Source of the DNA: Bugula neritina | Taxonomy: Eukaryota > Bryozoa > Gymnolaemata > Cheilostomatida > Bugulidae | NCBI GenBank assembly: GCA_964035545.1 | Contig: OZ037766.1 | Coordinates: forward strand, 15,330,722-15,394,721 | DNA length: 64,000 bases | Direction: 5' to 3' | Part shown: piece after piece, positions 36,540-48,384 of the stretch | Numbering within the stretch: position 1 is the first letter of the stretch | Layout of the letters: every line of letters starts with the position of its first letter | The notes under the pieces: generated by a model | Told to the model about the DNA's origin: nothing | Databases searched by the model: none | What the model saw: only the letters and a program-made list of their open reading frames with translations | Translations under genes and position numbers: made by a program

Positions 36540-37316
36540 TTCATCCAAAACATGATGGTTGTTGACTTACAGTATTAGATGTTTAGTTCAGTCAGTTTTT
36601 ACACTTCAAACAATATAATAGAGGTAAAACTTTGAATAGCAATATATGTATGACTAACAAACTTCTAAAGTACAAATACATAAAACTATATAAGCTGTCT
36701 CGCATTATTTATTCACACGGTAAATCACACCTACCATGAGCATAAAATACCAGCTCAATGATACATATATCTACATACATGTGAAAGAAGTTTTCTATAG
36801 ATTCAATCCTCATAACTCAATTGTAGATAATAAAAGGCAATAAGAACACACATTTAGGTTTCAATAAAGTAATACTGAAATATTTGTAAGAATACCTCCA
36901 ATTTTTTTCCCAAAGCTATAGACTAAATTATTCCATAAATAGTTACTCAACCTCTACACATATTTTGTAAGTTATATTATCTAAAATATAACAATTGTTG
37001 TTTACGGTATTGCTTTGCTTTTACATCTAACTATAAGCATAGTGTGGTTTGGGATTCTCCAGTTACTAATAGCAACTTTGTGGGACATCAAATGCTTTTA
37101 GATTCTCAAAGTACATGCACACATTCTTTCTTTACCATGTCTAGTGTAATATCTGACATCTTAAGATAAGATAGTGTGAGACAAAATATGTTTCTGCCAC
37201 CAGTGGCCAATTATAGCTAAAACCTAAAATCATATTGTTTTTCTTCTTAACATGATATTGTAATGGATTCTCATCCTCTATTGTTCTGAAATAACTGCGT
37301 GCATCAGTATACTATA
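36540..37316. other. Gene-free AT-rich spacer
   Basis: No gene, RNA or transposon signature seen between the decayed coding stretch and the solo LTR. Confidence 0.4.
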
Positions 37317-37321
37317 AATAC

Positions 37322-37750
37322 TGTTGCGTATCGTTCTTAATGCTGTAATTATAGTTAAGTAAGCTAGCTTGCTAATGCCTAAGTATGGTGATTACTGTTA
37401 AGCTTTCAGCGTAATGTAATTTTACTGAAATACGCATTCTGAAGTTATGTAAATATCTCTTTTACTATTGTTGCTTTCTTTTGTGTGTGTCCTTGGTTGC
37501 TGAGATCGGCATTTCGGTCTTCCGAAATGCCGATATGCCGAAAATCGACGTTTCGGCATTTCGGAGTCCCGAAGTGCCGATATTCGGCATTTCGGAACCC
37601 CGATCTCGGCAACAAAGGAATGTCTTTGTCTCGCTTGTATATAAAAGCCAGCGAGTTCCAGTGTAGTTCAGACTACTACTGGAGCTCGCTGGTAGTAGGA
37701 CCACATAAGCTGTATCTGATGCAAATAAAGTTATCTTTCATTCGTACTCA
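37322..37750 (+). mobile_element. Solo LTR (429 bp) with AATAC target duplication
   Basis: Begins TGTTGCG and ends TACTCA, flanked by AATAC at 37317-37321 and 37751-37755. Inside are an internally palindromic CCGAAATGCCGA-rich block (37500-37610), a TATATAAAAG box about 30 bp further on, and an AATAAA signal near 37722, in the order expected for U3-R-U5. No internal retrotransposon sequence is present, so it is most likely the scar of recombination between the two LTRs of one element. The family is not identified; it is unlike the BEL LTR here. Confidence 0.82.
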
Positions 37751-38372
37751 AATACTTGGCTTATTTTTTCTAGAGCATGTAGGCACTAGTTGCATTCAAA
37801 ACCCACAGTTTACTACAATATCACTTTGACAAAGTTAGTGCAAACAATCAAAACTTTGGTAACACAGAAACTTTAGCATATGACAATTACTTATCTACCA
37901 GAAAAAGCCATTGTTCCCTTGTCTAAAATTATTACTTTTTCAAGTTTTTATGTCTAAATATTGCATCATCTGCCACTTCAACTGGCGAGTATGTTTAGAA
38001 TTTAGATAGATATCATACATATTACATGCAAATCCATTAAAGTTTGCCTTTTACTGCAAATGCAAATTGAATTGAAACTGCTAAAGATTGATAAAACAAC
38101 AGAATACATTTTCTGGTCAGATATTTTTAAAAATTGTACATTATTTATGGCTTATCTTAACAGTTGATGTGAAATAAGCAAACAAATTTTAATTTGAAAG
38201 CGAAAATGTATGAAACAGCTTTCTATTTTACAAAATATATTTAAGAAAGTTTGCAAATTTACATTATATTTTATTGCTAGTTATACTCAATATTGTTTAA
38301 TTACCGCTGCAATTTCTTGCTTTTCAAAATTATTTATGTGAAAATACAAAATATGATTTCTTTATGAAACTG

Positions 38373-38507
<135 letters not shown>

Positions 38508-38615
38508 GCCTAACTCCACATTTCCACATGTAACCATGCAAACATTCCACAAAATAGAGCTTTTAATATGGCCAATGCAGCTTGAAAACTGTACACAAAA
38601 ATAATCTTATACCAA

Positions 38616-39122
38616 TTACACAAGAACACACACTAAAGAGAAACCATACGAGTGCCATGTACGCGACTTTAATTTTGGAGTGAAATACACTCTTACCCAA
38701 CACATGAAAACACATGCTAGGGAGAAACCATGTGAGTGGAGTTTAGACAGAAAAATCACATTACTAGTCACATAAAAATACATACAGAAGAAAAACAATT
38801 TGAATGCAATGTTTTCGACTATCAATCTAGAGAGAAATGCGCTTTTACTCGACACATGAAAAGACTCAGAGGAGAAAAACCATTTGTTTGTGAGGTTTGT
38901 GGTCATGCATTTACTGAGAAAGGAAATCTTACCAGACACATGAAAAGACACGCAGAAGAGAAACAACTTGAGTGCAGTGTATGTGACTGCAAATCTAGAG
39001 AGAAAAGTAGTCTCACTAAACACATGAAGACACACTGGCAAGAAGGTATTCAGTTAGCCTATAAACTCACTAAGCTGAGAAACCATTTTCTTGCCACTTT
39101 TGTCTTGTCAGGTGCATTTTAA
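38616..39122 (+). pseudogene. C2H2 zinc-finger array, degenerate
   Basis: Tandem fingers with TGEKP-like linkers (REKPCEW, EEKQFEC, GEKPFVC, EEKQLEC). One finger is complete (CEVCGHAFTEKGNLTRHMKRH). Others have lost zinc ligands: the second Cys is replaced in CHVRDF and CNVFDY. The frame shifts near 38735, and no start or upstream exon is visible. The last stretch reads on past the fingers to a stop at 39122. Best read as a pseudogene or isolated 3' exon of a polyzinc-finger gene. Confidence 0.75.
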
Positions 39123-39572
39123 GAGCTGGTAGAAAAGTAACTATGTTTTCTCAATAAAGTTAAATTGATTTGTACATTTATATCTGGTAGCTATAACATA
39201 TTGTATTATTAGGTGAAAATGATCTACAAAACCCACCATCATGGAAGGTAGCCCAATATCTACAATTCTTAATGAATGTCTTTATAGTTGACTTAGTCTT
39301 TCCTACACAATTATATAGCAAATTTTTAATTTTAAACCAATCAGCAGCAAAGTGTCTTAATTAGAATCTGAGTTTCACTATTAGTCAATAAAGATATTTA
39401 TGTATTTAGTATTTATCTCAATAGCTTTTTCTTATATCAGTACTATTATTTTTTATGTAAAAGCTTCTCATTCAGCAAAATAATTATGAGTTGGGCTTCT
39501 TATATCTTCTGTTCATTATTACTGTGCTTTGAAAGAAAGCAATTATCCCATTCATCTTGTTTGGGCCTAGGC

Positions 39573-39876
39573 CAGGGGTGTCAGACTCTTTTAGAGTAAG
39601 GGCCACTGAAGTGGAATATTTCTGTGATGAGGGGTACTTTTCAAAACTTAGCTTGAGCTATGGGCAATGGCATCAGTATTTTTTAATTTACTTTATTTTA
39701 AACTCCTGTGAAACATTGCACATAATGCACATAATTATTGCAGACTGGTTTTGTAGCATTCATATAAAACGGTAGATTTTTAATCTAATTCATATATTTG
39801 TGTAAAATAATTTTATTAGGTATGTTTTTGAATACTACATAAATGTAAGCTGGGCTCCCCCCTGCATTCAGCCCTG
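39573..39876. mobile_element. hAT-type MITE (304 bp)
   Basis: Ends CAGGGGTGTCAGACTC and, in reverse complement, CAGGGCTG, typical of hAT termini. It is flanked by 8-bp duplications GCCTAGGC (39565-39572) and GCCTAAGC (39877-39884) with one mismatch. No transposase. Confidence 0.82.
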
Positions 39877-40379
39877 GCCTAAGCAAAGAAGATCATTTGT
39901 AAAAATATTCATTTCCCTGTGTTATACCTTTTATTAAAAATCTTTTAAACAGAAATAACCTTTTTTGAGATACTGGTTGTTTGCTTTGATTTTGCAAAAG
40001 TCTATAGCACATGTGCTACAATTCGCTTTAATACATACAGTGATAATGATAATTTACATGATAAGCCATGAAATAATCTGGTCCTTCATTCAAACAAAAG
40101 CATGATTTATACCAATTTTGTGAAAGCATTTTTAAACCAAACTCCGAGTAGTAATATCTGCAGATTCCTCACTATTCTACCTGGCCAATGAATAACTTGG
40201 TCATCTCTCTCGTCTCCAGTTGCTTATAATCCACTTTTCCGATGACATTGTTTGCCTGTCATTAAGAAGGTTTTCTATATTTTTTATCTTACCAACACCA
40301 ACTATGATGCTACATTATATTTTGCAAGATAAGATCGAATATACTAATATATAGCCTACATCATAAATTTAAGTTAGGC

Positions 40380-41100
40380 TTACTCTTTCTCAGAAACCAC
40401 AATAACAGTGTATGCCACTGATAGCATGCAATATATGTACATTGTATAGATACATGCATGTATATGTATAGATAGTAGATACATATATACATTTATATTC
40501 ATATAATGTATGTGTTGTGTGCGTGTGTGTATGTGTATCACTAGTAGATAGGCATTCTTCATTTTGTTGGGTCTCTATAGTTGCAGCTTCTGGTAGATGG
40601 TGTAGATGGTTTGAGCTCACTCATGCTATTTATTTAATATAATTTTATGGTTGCTAAAAGTAAAAGCCCCTAAAATTGTCATCATACCATTCCAAAAATA
40701 CTTAAATTTACTTACGTTAGTTCCTTATATATTCAATCCTTATAACCAGGCAGTGGATCAAAAATAACAATAATAACACATATAGCTTTTAATAAGGCAA
40801 TACTGAAATAGAAGTTGTCAGTAATAAGAACCTCCACTTTTTATTTTCTAAAACTATAAAATTATAAAATACATCTTTAATTTGATTGTTGAGGACAATG
40901 CAAAACCATAGGAATTTTACTGTCTTATTGTTACAAATAAGCTCTGCACATATTTTGTAAGCAACATTATCTAAAGCCCCACAATTGTGTTAATTGTTTG
41001 TGATATTGTTTAGTTTCTACATTCAATACATGAGTTTGAGAGTTGCCTTTTCCTAGTAGCTATAATGTTCGCTTTCAAATTTTCACTATGGACAATATAT
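40380..41100. other. Intergenic region with TG/TA-rich simple sequence
   Basis: A short GTGTGT/TATA-rich stretch (about 40430-40545) and AT-rich DNA. No gene seen. Confidence 0.4.
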
Positions 41101-41131
41101 ACAACTATATGACTATACTTATAGCAAACTA

Positions 41132-41416
41132 ATGGAAACTTTGCCTAAACAAGATACGGCTGGTAATTTACCAAATTCTGGGCGGCAAGGCACAAAAAAT
41201 TTGCCTTCTGCAAAGTTTCTTTATTGCAGGCAGTGTAATAGTTATGTTTCTGCTGCTGAGCCACATAATCATGAAAATGATGATGTAGATGAAACGACTT
41301 CACCTGTTGAAAAATTCGAATGTGAAGTGTGTTGTCAAACTTTTGAAAGTGAAACTGAGTTGAAAGAACATGTGGCTAGTCATCTAATAAGTAGATGGTA
41401 TACAAATATTCAATAA
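41132..41416 (+). CDS. Small protein with one C2H2 finger (94 aa), hypothetical
   Basis: Frame with coding-like composition: a CRQCNSYV Cys pair at about residue 32, an acidic linker, then a full finger FECEVCCQTFESETELKEHV..H near residues 65-86, followed by a stop. It may be a short gene, a single exon of a longer one, or a fragment of a zinc-finger gene like that at 38616-39122. No promoter or splice evidence decides this. Confidence 0.45.
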   Translation: METLPKQDTAGNLPNSGRQGTKNLPSAKFLYCRQCNSYVSAAEPHNHENDDVDETTSPVEKFECEVCCQTFESETELKEHVASHLISRWYTNIQ

Positions 41417-41521
41417 ACAATGTTGTGATGCCAAAAACCAACAGGACATGAAATATCATAAGAAAAATTTTATTGACAAAGGATAGCACCAAGTTCTTCA
41501 ACAGAACTGAAATGTCTAAAG

Positions 41522-41809
41522 CAGGGGCGACCAGCTAAAGGATATAGGACTTAGAAATTTCTCAGCAGTAGCCAATGGCAAACAATTCCACACACAAGTT
41601 TAAACCTATTTCTATAGGCAACCTACGGATACATTCAAAAATTGATGTCAATGTGAATAACCACCGCCTACAAGATTTTCCGTTCCTAACTTAGCTTTTT
41701 GGTGAGACTGTTGGCAAAACAACCAGTAGATTTTTAAAGAAGCAAAAAGCCATGCAAAACTATCAAGTGTCTAGAATTGCACTGCACAAAACAACATTGG
41801 GCGCCCCTG
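41522..41809. mobile_element. hAT-type MITE (288 bp), degraded
   Basis: Terminal inverted repeats CAGGGGCGACCAG and, from the right end in reverse complement, CAGGGGCGCCCAA. Flanking octamers GTCTAAAG and CTTTAAAA are only partly alike, so the target duplication is eroded. The interior is non-coding. Confidence 0.72.
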
Positions 41810-42400
41810 CTTTAAAATATCTCCTTTGTTACAAAAAATGAGTAACAAGGCAATATCATAAGGCAAACCACACATATTTAAAATAAGATTATGGGCCAAA
41901 AAAGGGTAACAATGATGCTGATAGCAAGACTTGTGTTTGTCTTAACATTATCACAGGTTTAACAAATATAATTTTTATTTACTAAAAAACATGTTTAGTA
42001 TATAAAAACATTTGAGACAAACTGAAGCACCAGAAACGATTATCAATAATTTTAGGTAGATTTAAAAACAATTTAGAATTAATCAGATTCAAACATGTAA
42101 TAAATAGTAAGCATAGTGAAAATGGTTAAAGTAATTAAAACAGCTGCTTTAAAAATAATGCGTTGTGAGAGATTTCATTGAACTAACACATATGATTTTC
42201 ACAGCCTTTTACAAGTCAATTCATAACCATTACAAAGTAATCCTAAAATATTACATCATTTTGAGGAAATTTGCTGCTTCACACTTCTCTACAATCCATA
42301 GAAATTACAAAAGTCAAACATTCAAAAACAAAAACTCAAGCAGATTTTTTTTATAAAGAAGCCACTTCAACATCAAACCAGTATTAGAGAAAGGTTTAGG

Positions 42401-45400
42401 CTACCTAAGGATGTGTCCAGTAGGCACATTGATGTAAGAGAGAAAGGCTTTAGTAGATGAAGGCAGGTGAAGTGATTGTATAGACTTGAGAATTTGGCCG
42501 CGAGGACTACATCTGAGCAGACAACTACGAATAACATTTCTACAAATCATGCTAAGAGGAAGAGGAGAGAATAACGCTTCTAAATCTCTGAGAAGAAGAT
42601 TTCTATAAACTGCCAATTCTGTGTCAGCGTCAGCAGGACCATCTCCTGAGCTTGATTGACTAGAACTGGAGTCAATTTCATCATCTTCTGAGGTTTCTAT
42701 TATGATCCTAGCATATACACATAGCAGGAGATATAGACACACATAACAGGATATCATAGCATATACACACATAACAGGAGATATAGACACACTACCGATG
42801 CCAATTGTAAAATACACATGGTCATACAATACACTTTACTTAAACATATGAAATTAGAATTGCCCTCTAGCTGCAGTTAATGTGTAACGATTAGTTCATT
42901 GAGAGGCTTTATTGTCAGAATATCACTTGAATGTTAATTTACTACGTATTACCATGCATATACATTATTATTGCTACTAACTTGAGTATGTTCTTAAGTT
43001 CTCTTTACATGAAAGAAACTAGAAATGTTACAGCCATTTCAAAAAGTACACATTGAAATCCTACTGATAGTGACAGCTCACCTGTCAGCCACAAACTTGT
43101 CTCGCCATAAAGATAGATGCTGAGTCAGCACGGCTCCGCAGTTAATAAAGTAACGGAACTGTGAGGGAGCATTACACTGTTTCTCTTCATATTCCACAAC
43201 GAACGCTCTTTGTAAAGGAGTTAGCCTCTCTTCTTCATCTCCTTTTGTGAAACTACAACACAGCATAGTATGAATTATATGATTGCATTATAATACACAG
43301 CATAGTATGAATTATACGATTATATTATAATACACAGCATAGTATGAATTATATGATTGTATTATAATAAACAGTGCAGTATACAGTATACACTATACGG
43401 TTGTATTGCACGGGCATATAAAGCTGAAATTAATGCTAGGAAGTAATAAAACATAACATTCCTGACTATTATTAAAATAACTATGACATGATTGAATTAC
43501 AGTTTGATATATCATATATAAGACAACTTAATGCAATGAAACAGATAAAATTGTTCACATATTTTTTGTTCAACAGCTTTTATAAGTTTGGTATGATAAT
43601 CACGCATGACCAGAGCATGTTGAAAAAGAGTCTGCAGAAGATAGAGAAAGAGCTACAGCGACAGCCGGAACTTACACTCTATTGAGGTCAGCACCAAACT
43701 GCACCATGAGCTGTATCGCAGGCCAGTACGACTGCAGACCAGCACTGGCAGACAACATCGTATCTCCGGCAACAAAGAGCAGGTCTGGGTCAAGGCCGTT
43801 CTCCAGCAAAATCCGTAAACTTGCTGGATACCATTTCACCAAGTTAGTGTGTATGACATGATGCCCTTTGGGCCCAACAGCATTGATGTCTAAACCTTTG
43901 TCAATCAAGTACTGAAGATGTCTGTGTAATAGAGAACAGACAAACTTATAACAAATTGATACAGTTTCATTATTTTTCCTGAGATAGGTAATGGAATAGC
44001 TTAGGGTGTAAAAATGCTACCAAAATAGAAATATTTAACAATATGTTGTCTAGGGGTCAGAGCGCTGGCTTAGTAAACACAAAGTCAGGGGTTCGATCTC
44101 CGGCAAAGGTAATTGGTGATGTTAGGAAGAGCATTCATTCATAATTGCTCTTGTGCCACAATAGTGTACAAGTCCTTAGTTCATTTAAAAAACCTTTTCA
44201 TCAGATTTTCTCACAAAAATGGCGACTATAAACCCACAAGAGTTCTTTCAAATATATTGATTACACTAAAGTAAATTTATCATGCAAGTATTAAATCAAT
44301 AAATTACCCGGACCAATGGAAAGCTGCTTCTAGATAGTCATAGGAGCTGATATCATAACCAACGTTGAGTTCATCCATCTTGTCTATGATATAATGAAGA
44401 AGACCAATAGATAGACCGTTGGCTAAACAAGGCATGACCACGCACCGTCCCTCAAAATCACACAGAGATAGATCGACTCCATAGCTAAGCAGAAGATCAA
44501 CTGTAGATCTGTCACCTACACAAAACACAGCGTAGTGTGAGTGTACAGTAGAGCAAATATTACATGTGAACAGCAACTACAGAGTACAAAGCAATAGTTA
44601 TTAAAAGGAAAATGTGACAAAGTAACAATGGTAAATAACTTATAAATTATAATACACTGGCCGGACTCTATTATTCATTGATGTTGTAAGAAAGTCTTTT
44701 GGATAAGAATTAATATTCTAAAACTGAAATATTAAGTGCATGCTGTCAATGCATCAGCTATAGCTAATGGGTCAGCATTTATTCCATACTTAGAGTATGT
44801 ATACCACACTATCTAGACGTGATGATGATAGCAACATAGCAATGAGTTACAGCACATGAAGTCAAGTGCTTTTGGAGTAAAAGTAGTTTGAAAAACCCGT
44901 ATTTATTTGCAGAGTTATAAACTTCAAGAGAAATACATGAGCTACCGACATTACTGCTTCAGGATAAAAGATGAAATATGTACAACACACAAATCATAAT
45001 TTATTTGAAGAGAATGCAGAAACTGAATAAATATGACTGGGCGTTGCTATAAGAATGTCACTAAAAATTGAATGAATACAGCATCCACAAGTACATCTCT
45101 GATGTTTCAAGTTGTAGCCTACCATTCTCTATAGCAGCAAAGAGAGGCCGACATGGTCCTTTACGTCTGCTAGATCGTCGGCTATCCTCAAAGTTGACGT
45201 CAGCTCCAGCTGCAAGCAGAATCTTTATTATGGCGGACTGGTCGTAGAGATGGTCTTTGAGAGCTTTTGATAGAGGTGTATCACAGAACACATTGGGCTC
45301 ATTCAGCTTAGCACCATGGTCTGTTAGCAACTACAAGTGTATAGCTATATATTCTACAAATGTTGCTAGGTCCTTTGTCATATATGTTATGTAGCATGTG

Positions 45401-48361
45401 GCAAAGGACCTAGTAAGATGAGGTAATAAGATGTGCAACAATAATATATCTAATATAAGCTATAGTAATAATATTGGGTAATAATTTATAAAACATTTAT
45501 TCTGCGACAAAGATTTAAAAAAATCACACAGTTGAGTTCATGAAAATATTTAGAGCATTACTACTGTTACATCCAATCCACATTAAGAGCAATCACAGGA
45601 TCTGTGATGAATTATGTAGTGATTGGAAGGTGAGTGACTGGAAGGTGAGTGACTGGAAGGTGAGGGATACAAGGTGAGTGATACAAGGTGAGTGATACAA
45701 GGTGAGTGATACAAGGTGAGTGATACAAGGTGAGTGATGCAAGGTGAGTGATGCAAGGTGAGGGATACAAGGTGAGTGATACAAGGTGAGTGATACAAGG
45801 TGAGTGATACAAAGCATCAGCTGAGCGACAAGGAATGAACCAGAAATTAAACTCACCTGAACGATAGCTGCATTCCCTGTAGCAACAGCATAGTGTAATG
45901 GAGTATTTTTCTCGATAGAATTTACGATGTCGATATCTACAGTATTATTAAGTAGCTGGGAGCTTTTATTAAACTCTAACAATAGAGAGATTGAATCAGT
46001 GCTCTTCTGTAAGATGAGCATATGGAGGAGGCATCCATTGAATGGAGGACCAAGGCAGCAGTTTACCTGCAAGATTACACAACATTCCTTATTCCAAGAT
46101 GATTGAATTTATACACACTTGACTCATGTGACACTAAAACTTGCATCTGAAACAGAAAAAACCAGCAATAACAAAATTTTGTTTCCAGTTAAAATTTAAC
46201 CAGAGTCTATTCACTTACAAAATATATTTCAACAAAAATGTTATAGACCAAAAATCTTGTTGTGAAAATTACATGTATGTATGTGTAAAAATAGACAAGT
46301 TCACAAAGATAGAATATATGAGAATATCTAAACAAGTTTTCTTCTCGAGAAGACAACTGTTGCTAGTTCCGATAGTTCAAATTAGAATTTATACAGTTTA
46401 CAAAACTATCATTACAACATACATCAGCACCAGCTTCAAAGAGTGTTGTTATCAAACTCCGCTTTACTTGTAAATGTTCTGTAACTTCATCTTCACTTTC
46501 ACTTGATGCCTTAGGCCTTGGTAAAAGACAAGCGTGGGCGAGAGGGGTAATGTTATTACGGTCCTTAATGTTAACATTACAACCTTCAGCAATCATGGCA
46601 TCTACTACCTATATTGGAAAGCAAAGAGTTCTCACATTGATCAGGTACAGTTTTAACAACTAGCTAATAAGTTTTTCATTTTAATTTTACTGAATTAGCT
46701 GCTGGGACAACACATGGATGCATGTTTTAGAGTTTTCGCATTGATCATATTGGAATAGCATTATAAATTTATAGTTATCAAAATGATTAAAACTTCTTAA
46801 AATTTACCACTGATTAAAAAAAATGCTACAAAACTGGTCAGTTTAGTTAGTTTTATGAAACCAAGACAAACAAGCTGGCTTGCTGATTCTAAGCAACACA
46901 ATGTTTACAAAACTGTATTACAAACTGTGAGAATACATTCTATAACGCGAAAAAAACGGAATGTCTAAAAAATCATAATTTTTCTTAGACAATGTGCTTA
47001 AACGAGGCATTATCAGACAGAGTGTATTTTCTGATGCACAGAATTTTAATGGAGTAGATGTAGTCAATCTCGAGCTTACTAATGATATGCTAGGTTGTAG
47101 AAAACATTCAACTACTCTTAAAACACTGTACAAATCATACAATCTACATTCTGCAAAACAAGCATATAACAAAAACTTTACTTCTTGTTGTTGATGCTCA
47201 ATGGCTGTAGCAAGAAGGGAGAATCCGGTGACGGAATTTAGACAGTCTACTTTGGCTCCTTTAGATAAAAGAAGGAGACTGATATCTGCAGTGGAGCACT
47301 TGCGTAGAGCTAAACTCAACGGCATCTCATCATCATAATCCCTGGACAGATTAGGATCAAACATTTTAAACAGATAAGAAGTTATATGTCACAAATACAT
47401 GTAGCAGCAACTAACAGGTTTTAGAACTGTCAAAGTCTAGTTACTAGCACATAATGCACTGATAGAGCATGCAAAATCTAAAGTTTAAACCTAACTCTAT
47501 GTATTAATTAAAGATAAAAAATAAATGCTTATAGTCATTGTGCTAGAAAATTTGTTTCTTTGACAAAGCTAGATGCCTAACAAATAATTTGTAAAATACA
47601 CCTTTAAATGCTCGATTTTTCCAGCAGTAACGTCTTCTCAACTTATTCAATGTATAGGATGATCAAAAATATGTTGTTTTCAAATCAACAACATGCAAAA
47701 TGAGCAGATATTAAATATTTTAAACTACAACGAATAAAAGCATACCTACAGTTCACATCACATTTACTATCAGATACCAATATCTTCACTATGTCTATAC
47801 TGTTATTCCTTACAGCTACACTCAGTGGAGTACCAAACATGGTTTGCTGATTTATATTCTCCCCAGCTTCAAGTAGCTCCTGTAAACAATTAAGCAAATA
47901 GAAATAAAAAACAAACAGAAACAAAATGATTGCAAAATTACCATTTTTAAAAATATATATTCAATGAAAAATTTAGTTGCACATTTAAAAGTATAATTGT
48001 TTCTATTTGGCAAACAAAACACTAATTGCGATCAAATTGAATCCAGAAGCTGACGGAATTTCGAAGAACTGTATTTAAAATCTGAAAATTTATAACACAA
48101 AACTGATTCAATTAAGCAATCATTATTACCAATGACAGGCTGCAGTTAGGTCATTGGTGTTTGATAGAAATGTTTAAAAATAAAGTTGAGTCCTAAACTC
48201 ACCTTTAACAATGCAATATCATGATTATTAATAGCATCAATCAGTTGAGATGCACCTAATAAATCAAACGATGTCAATTTCTTAGAACTTTTCTCTCTGG
48301 ACAATGTTAAGAATTCTGGCATTGGTGGGGGAGGTGGTGGTGGTGGTGGTATAAAGGCCAT
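42401..48361 (-). CDS. Ankyrin repeat and SOCS-box protein (ASB-like), 662 aa
   Basis: Ten exons with GT-AG borders and matching phases: 48203-48361, 47746-47879, 47182-47341, 46423-46608, 45857-46066, 45123-45330, 44308-44515, 43676-43921, 43082-43252, 42401-42707. The start is the ATG at 48361. The N-terminus has nine consecutive Pro (residues 5-13). Residues about 30-520 hold ankyrin repeats (GTPLSVAVRNNSIDIVKIL, NTPLHYAVATGNAAIVQ, IIKILLAAGADVNFED, GLDINAVG). An acidic Ser-rich linker follows, then a C-terminal SOCS box: LSMICRNVIRSCL as BC box and LHLPSSTKAFLSY near the end. SOCS boxes bind Elongin B/C and Cullin-5, so this is probably the substrate adaptor of a ubiquitin ligase, with ankyrins binding the target. 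Which ASB paralogue is not clear. Confidence 0.93.
43256..43378. repeat. 37-bp tandem repeat in an ASB intron
   Basis: About three copies of a unit beginning ACACAGCATAGTATGAATTA. The first copy lies directly against the splice acceptor of the ninth coding exon, so its edge doubles as acceptor context. Confidence 0.85.
44046..44250 (+). mobile_element. tRNA-derived SINE, copy 2
   Basis: Has a good B box (GGTTCGATCTCC), a decayed A box region (GTCTAGGGGTCAGAGCGCTGG), then the body shared with 21523-21770, including ATTGGTGATGTTAGGAAGAG. It lies in an ASB-gene intron, in antisense orientation to the gene. Confidence 0.78.
45627..45812. repeat. 14-bp minisatellite of GGTGAGTGATACAA units
   Basis: About 13 near-identical units in an ASB intron. 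Each contains AAGGTGAGT on the plus strand, a match to the 5' splice-site consensus but antisense to the gene. Confidence 0.92.
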
Positions 48362-48384
48362 CTATCTAAAATCTTTTAAAATTA

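Noticed and set aside
45583-45812. HSPCITHLVSLTL repeat frames
   Set aside because: Artefact of the 14-bp minisatellite in an intron.
45600-45812. CRISPR-like array
   Set aside because: The units are contiguous with no unique spacers; this is a eukaryotic minisatellite.
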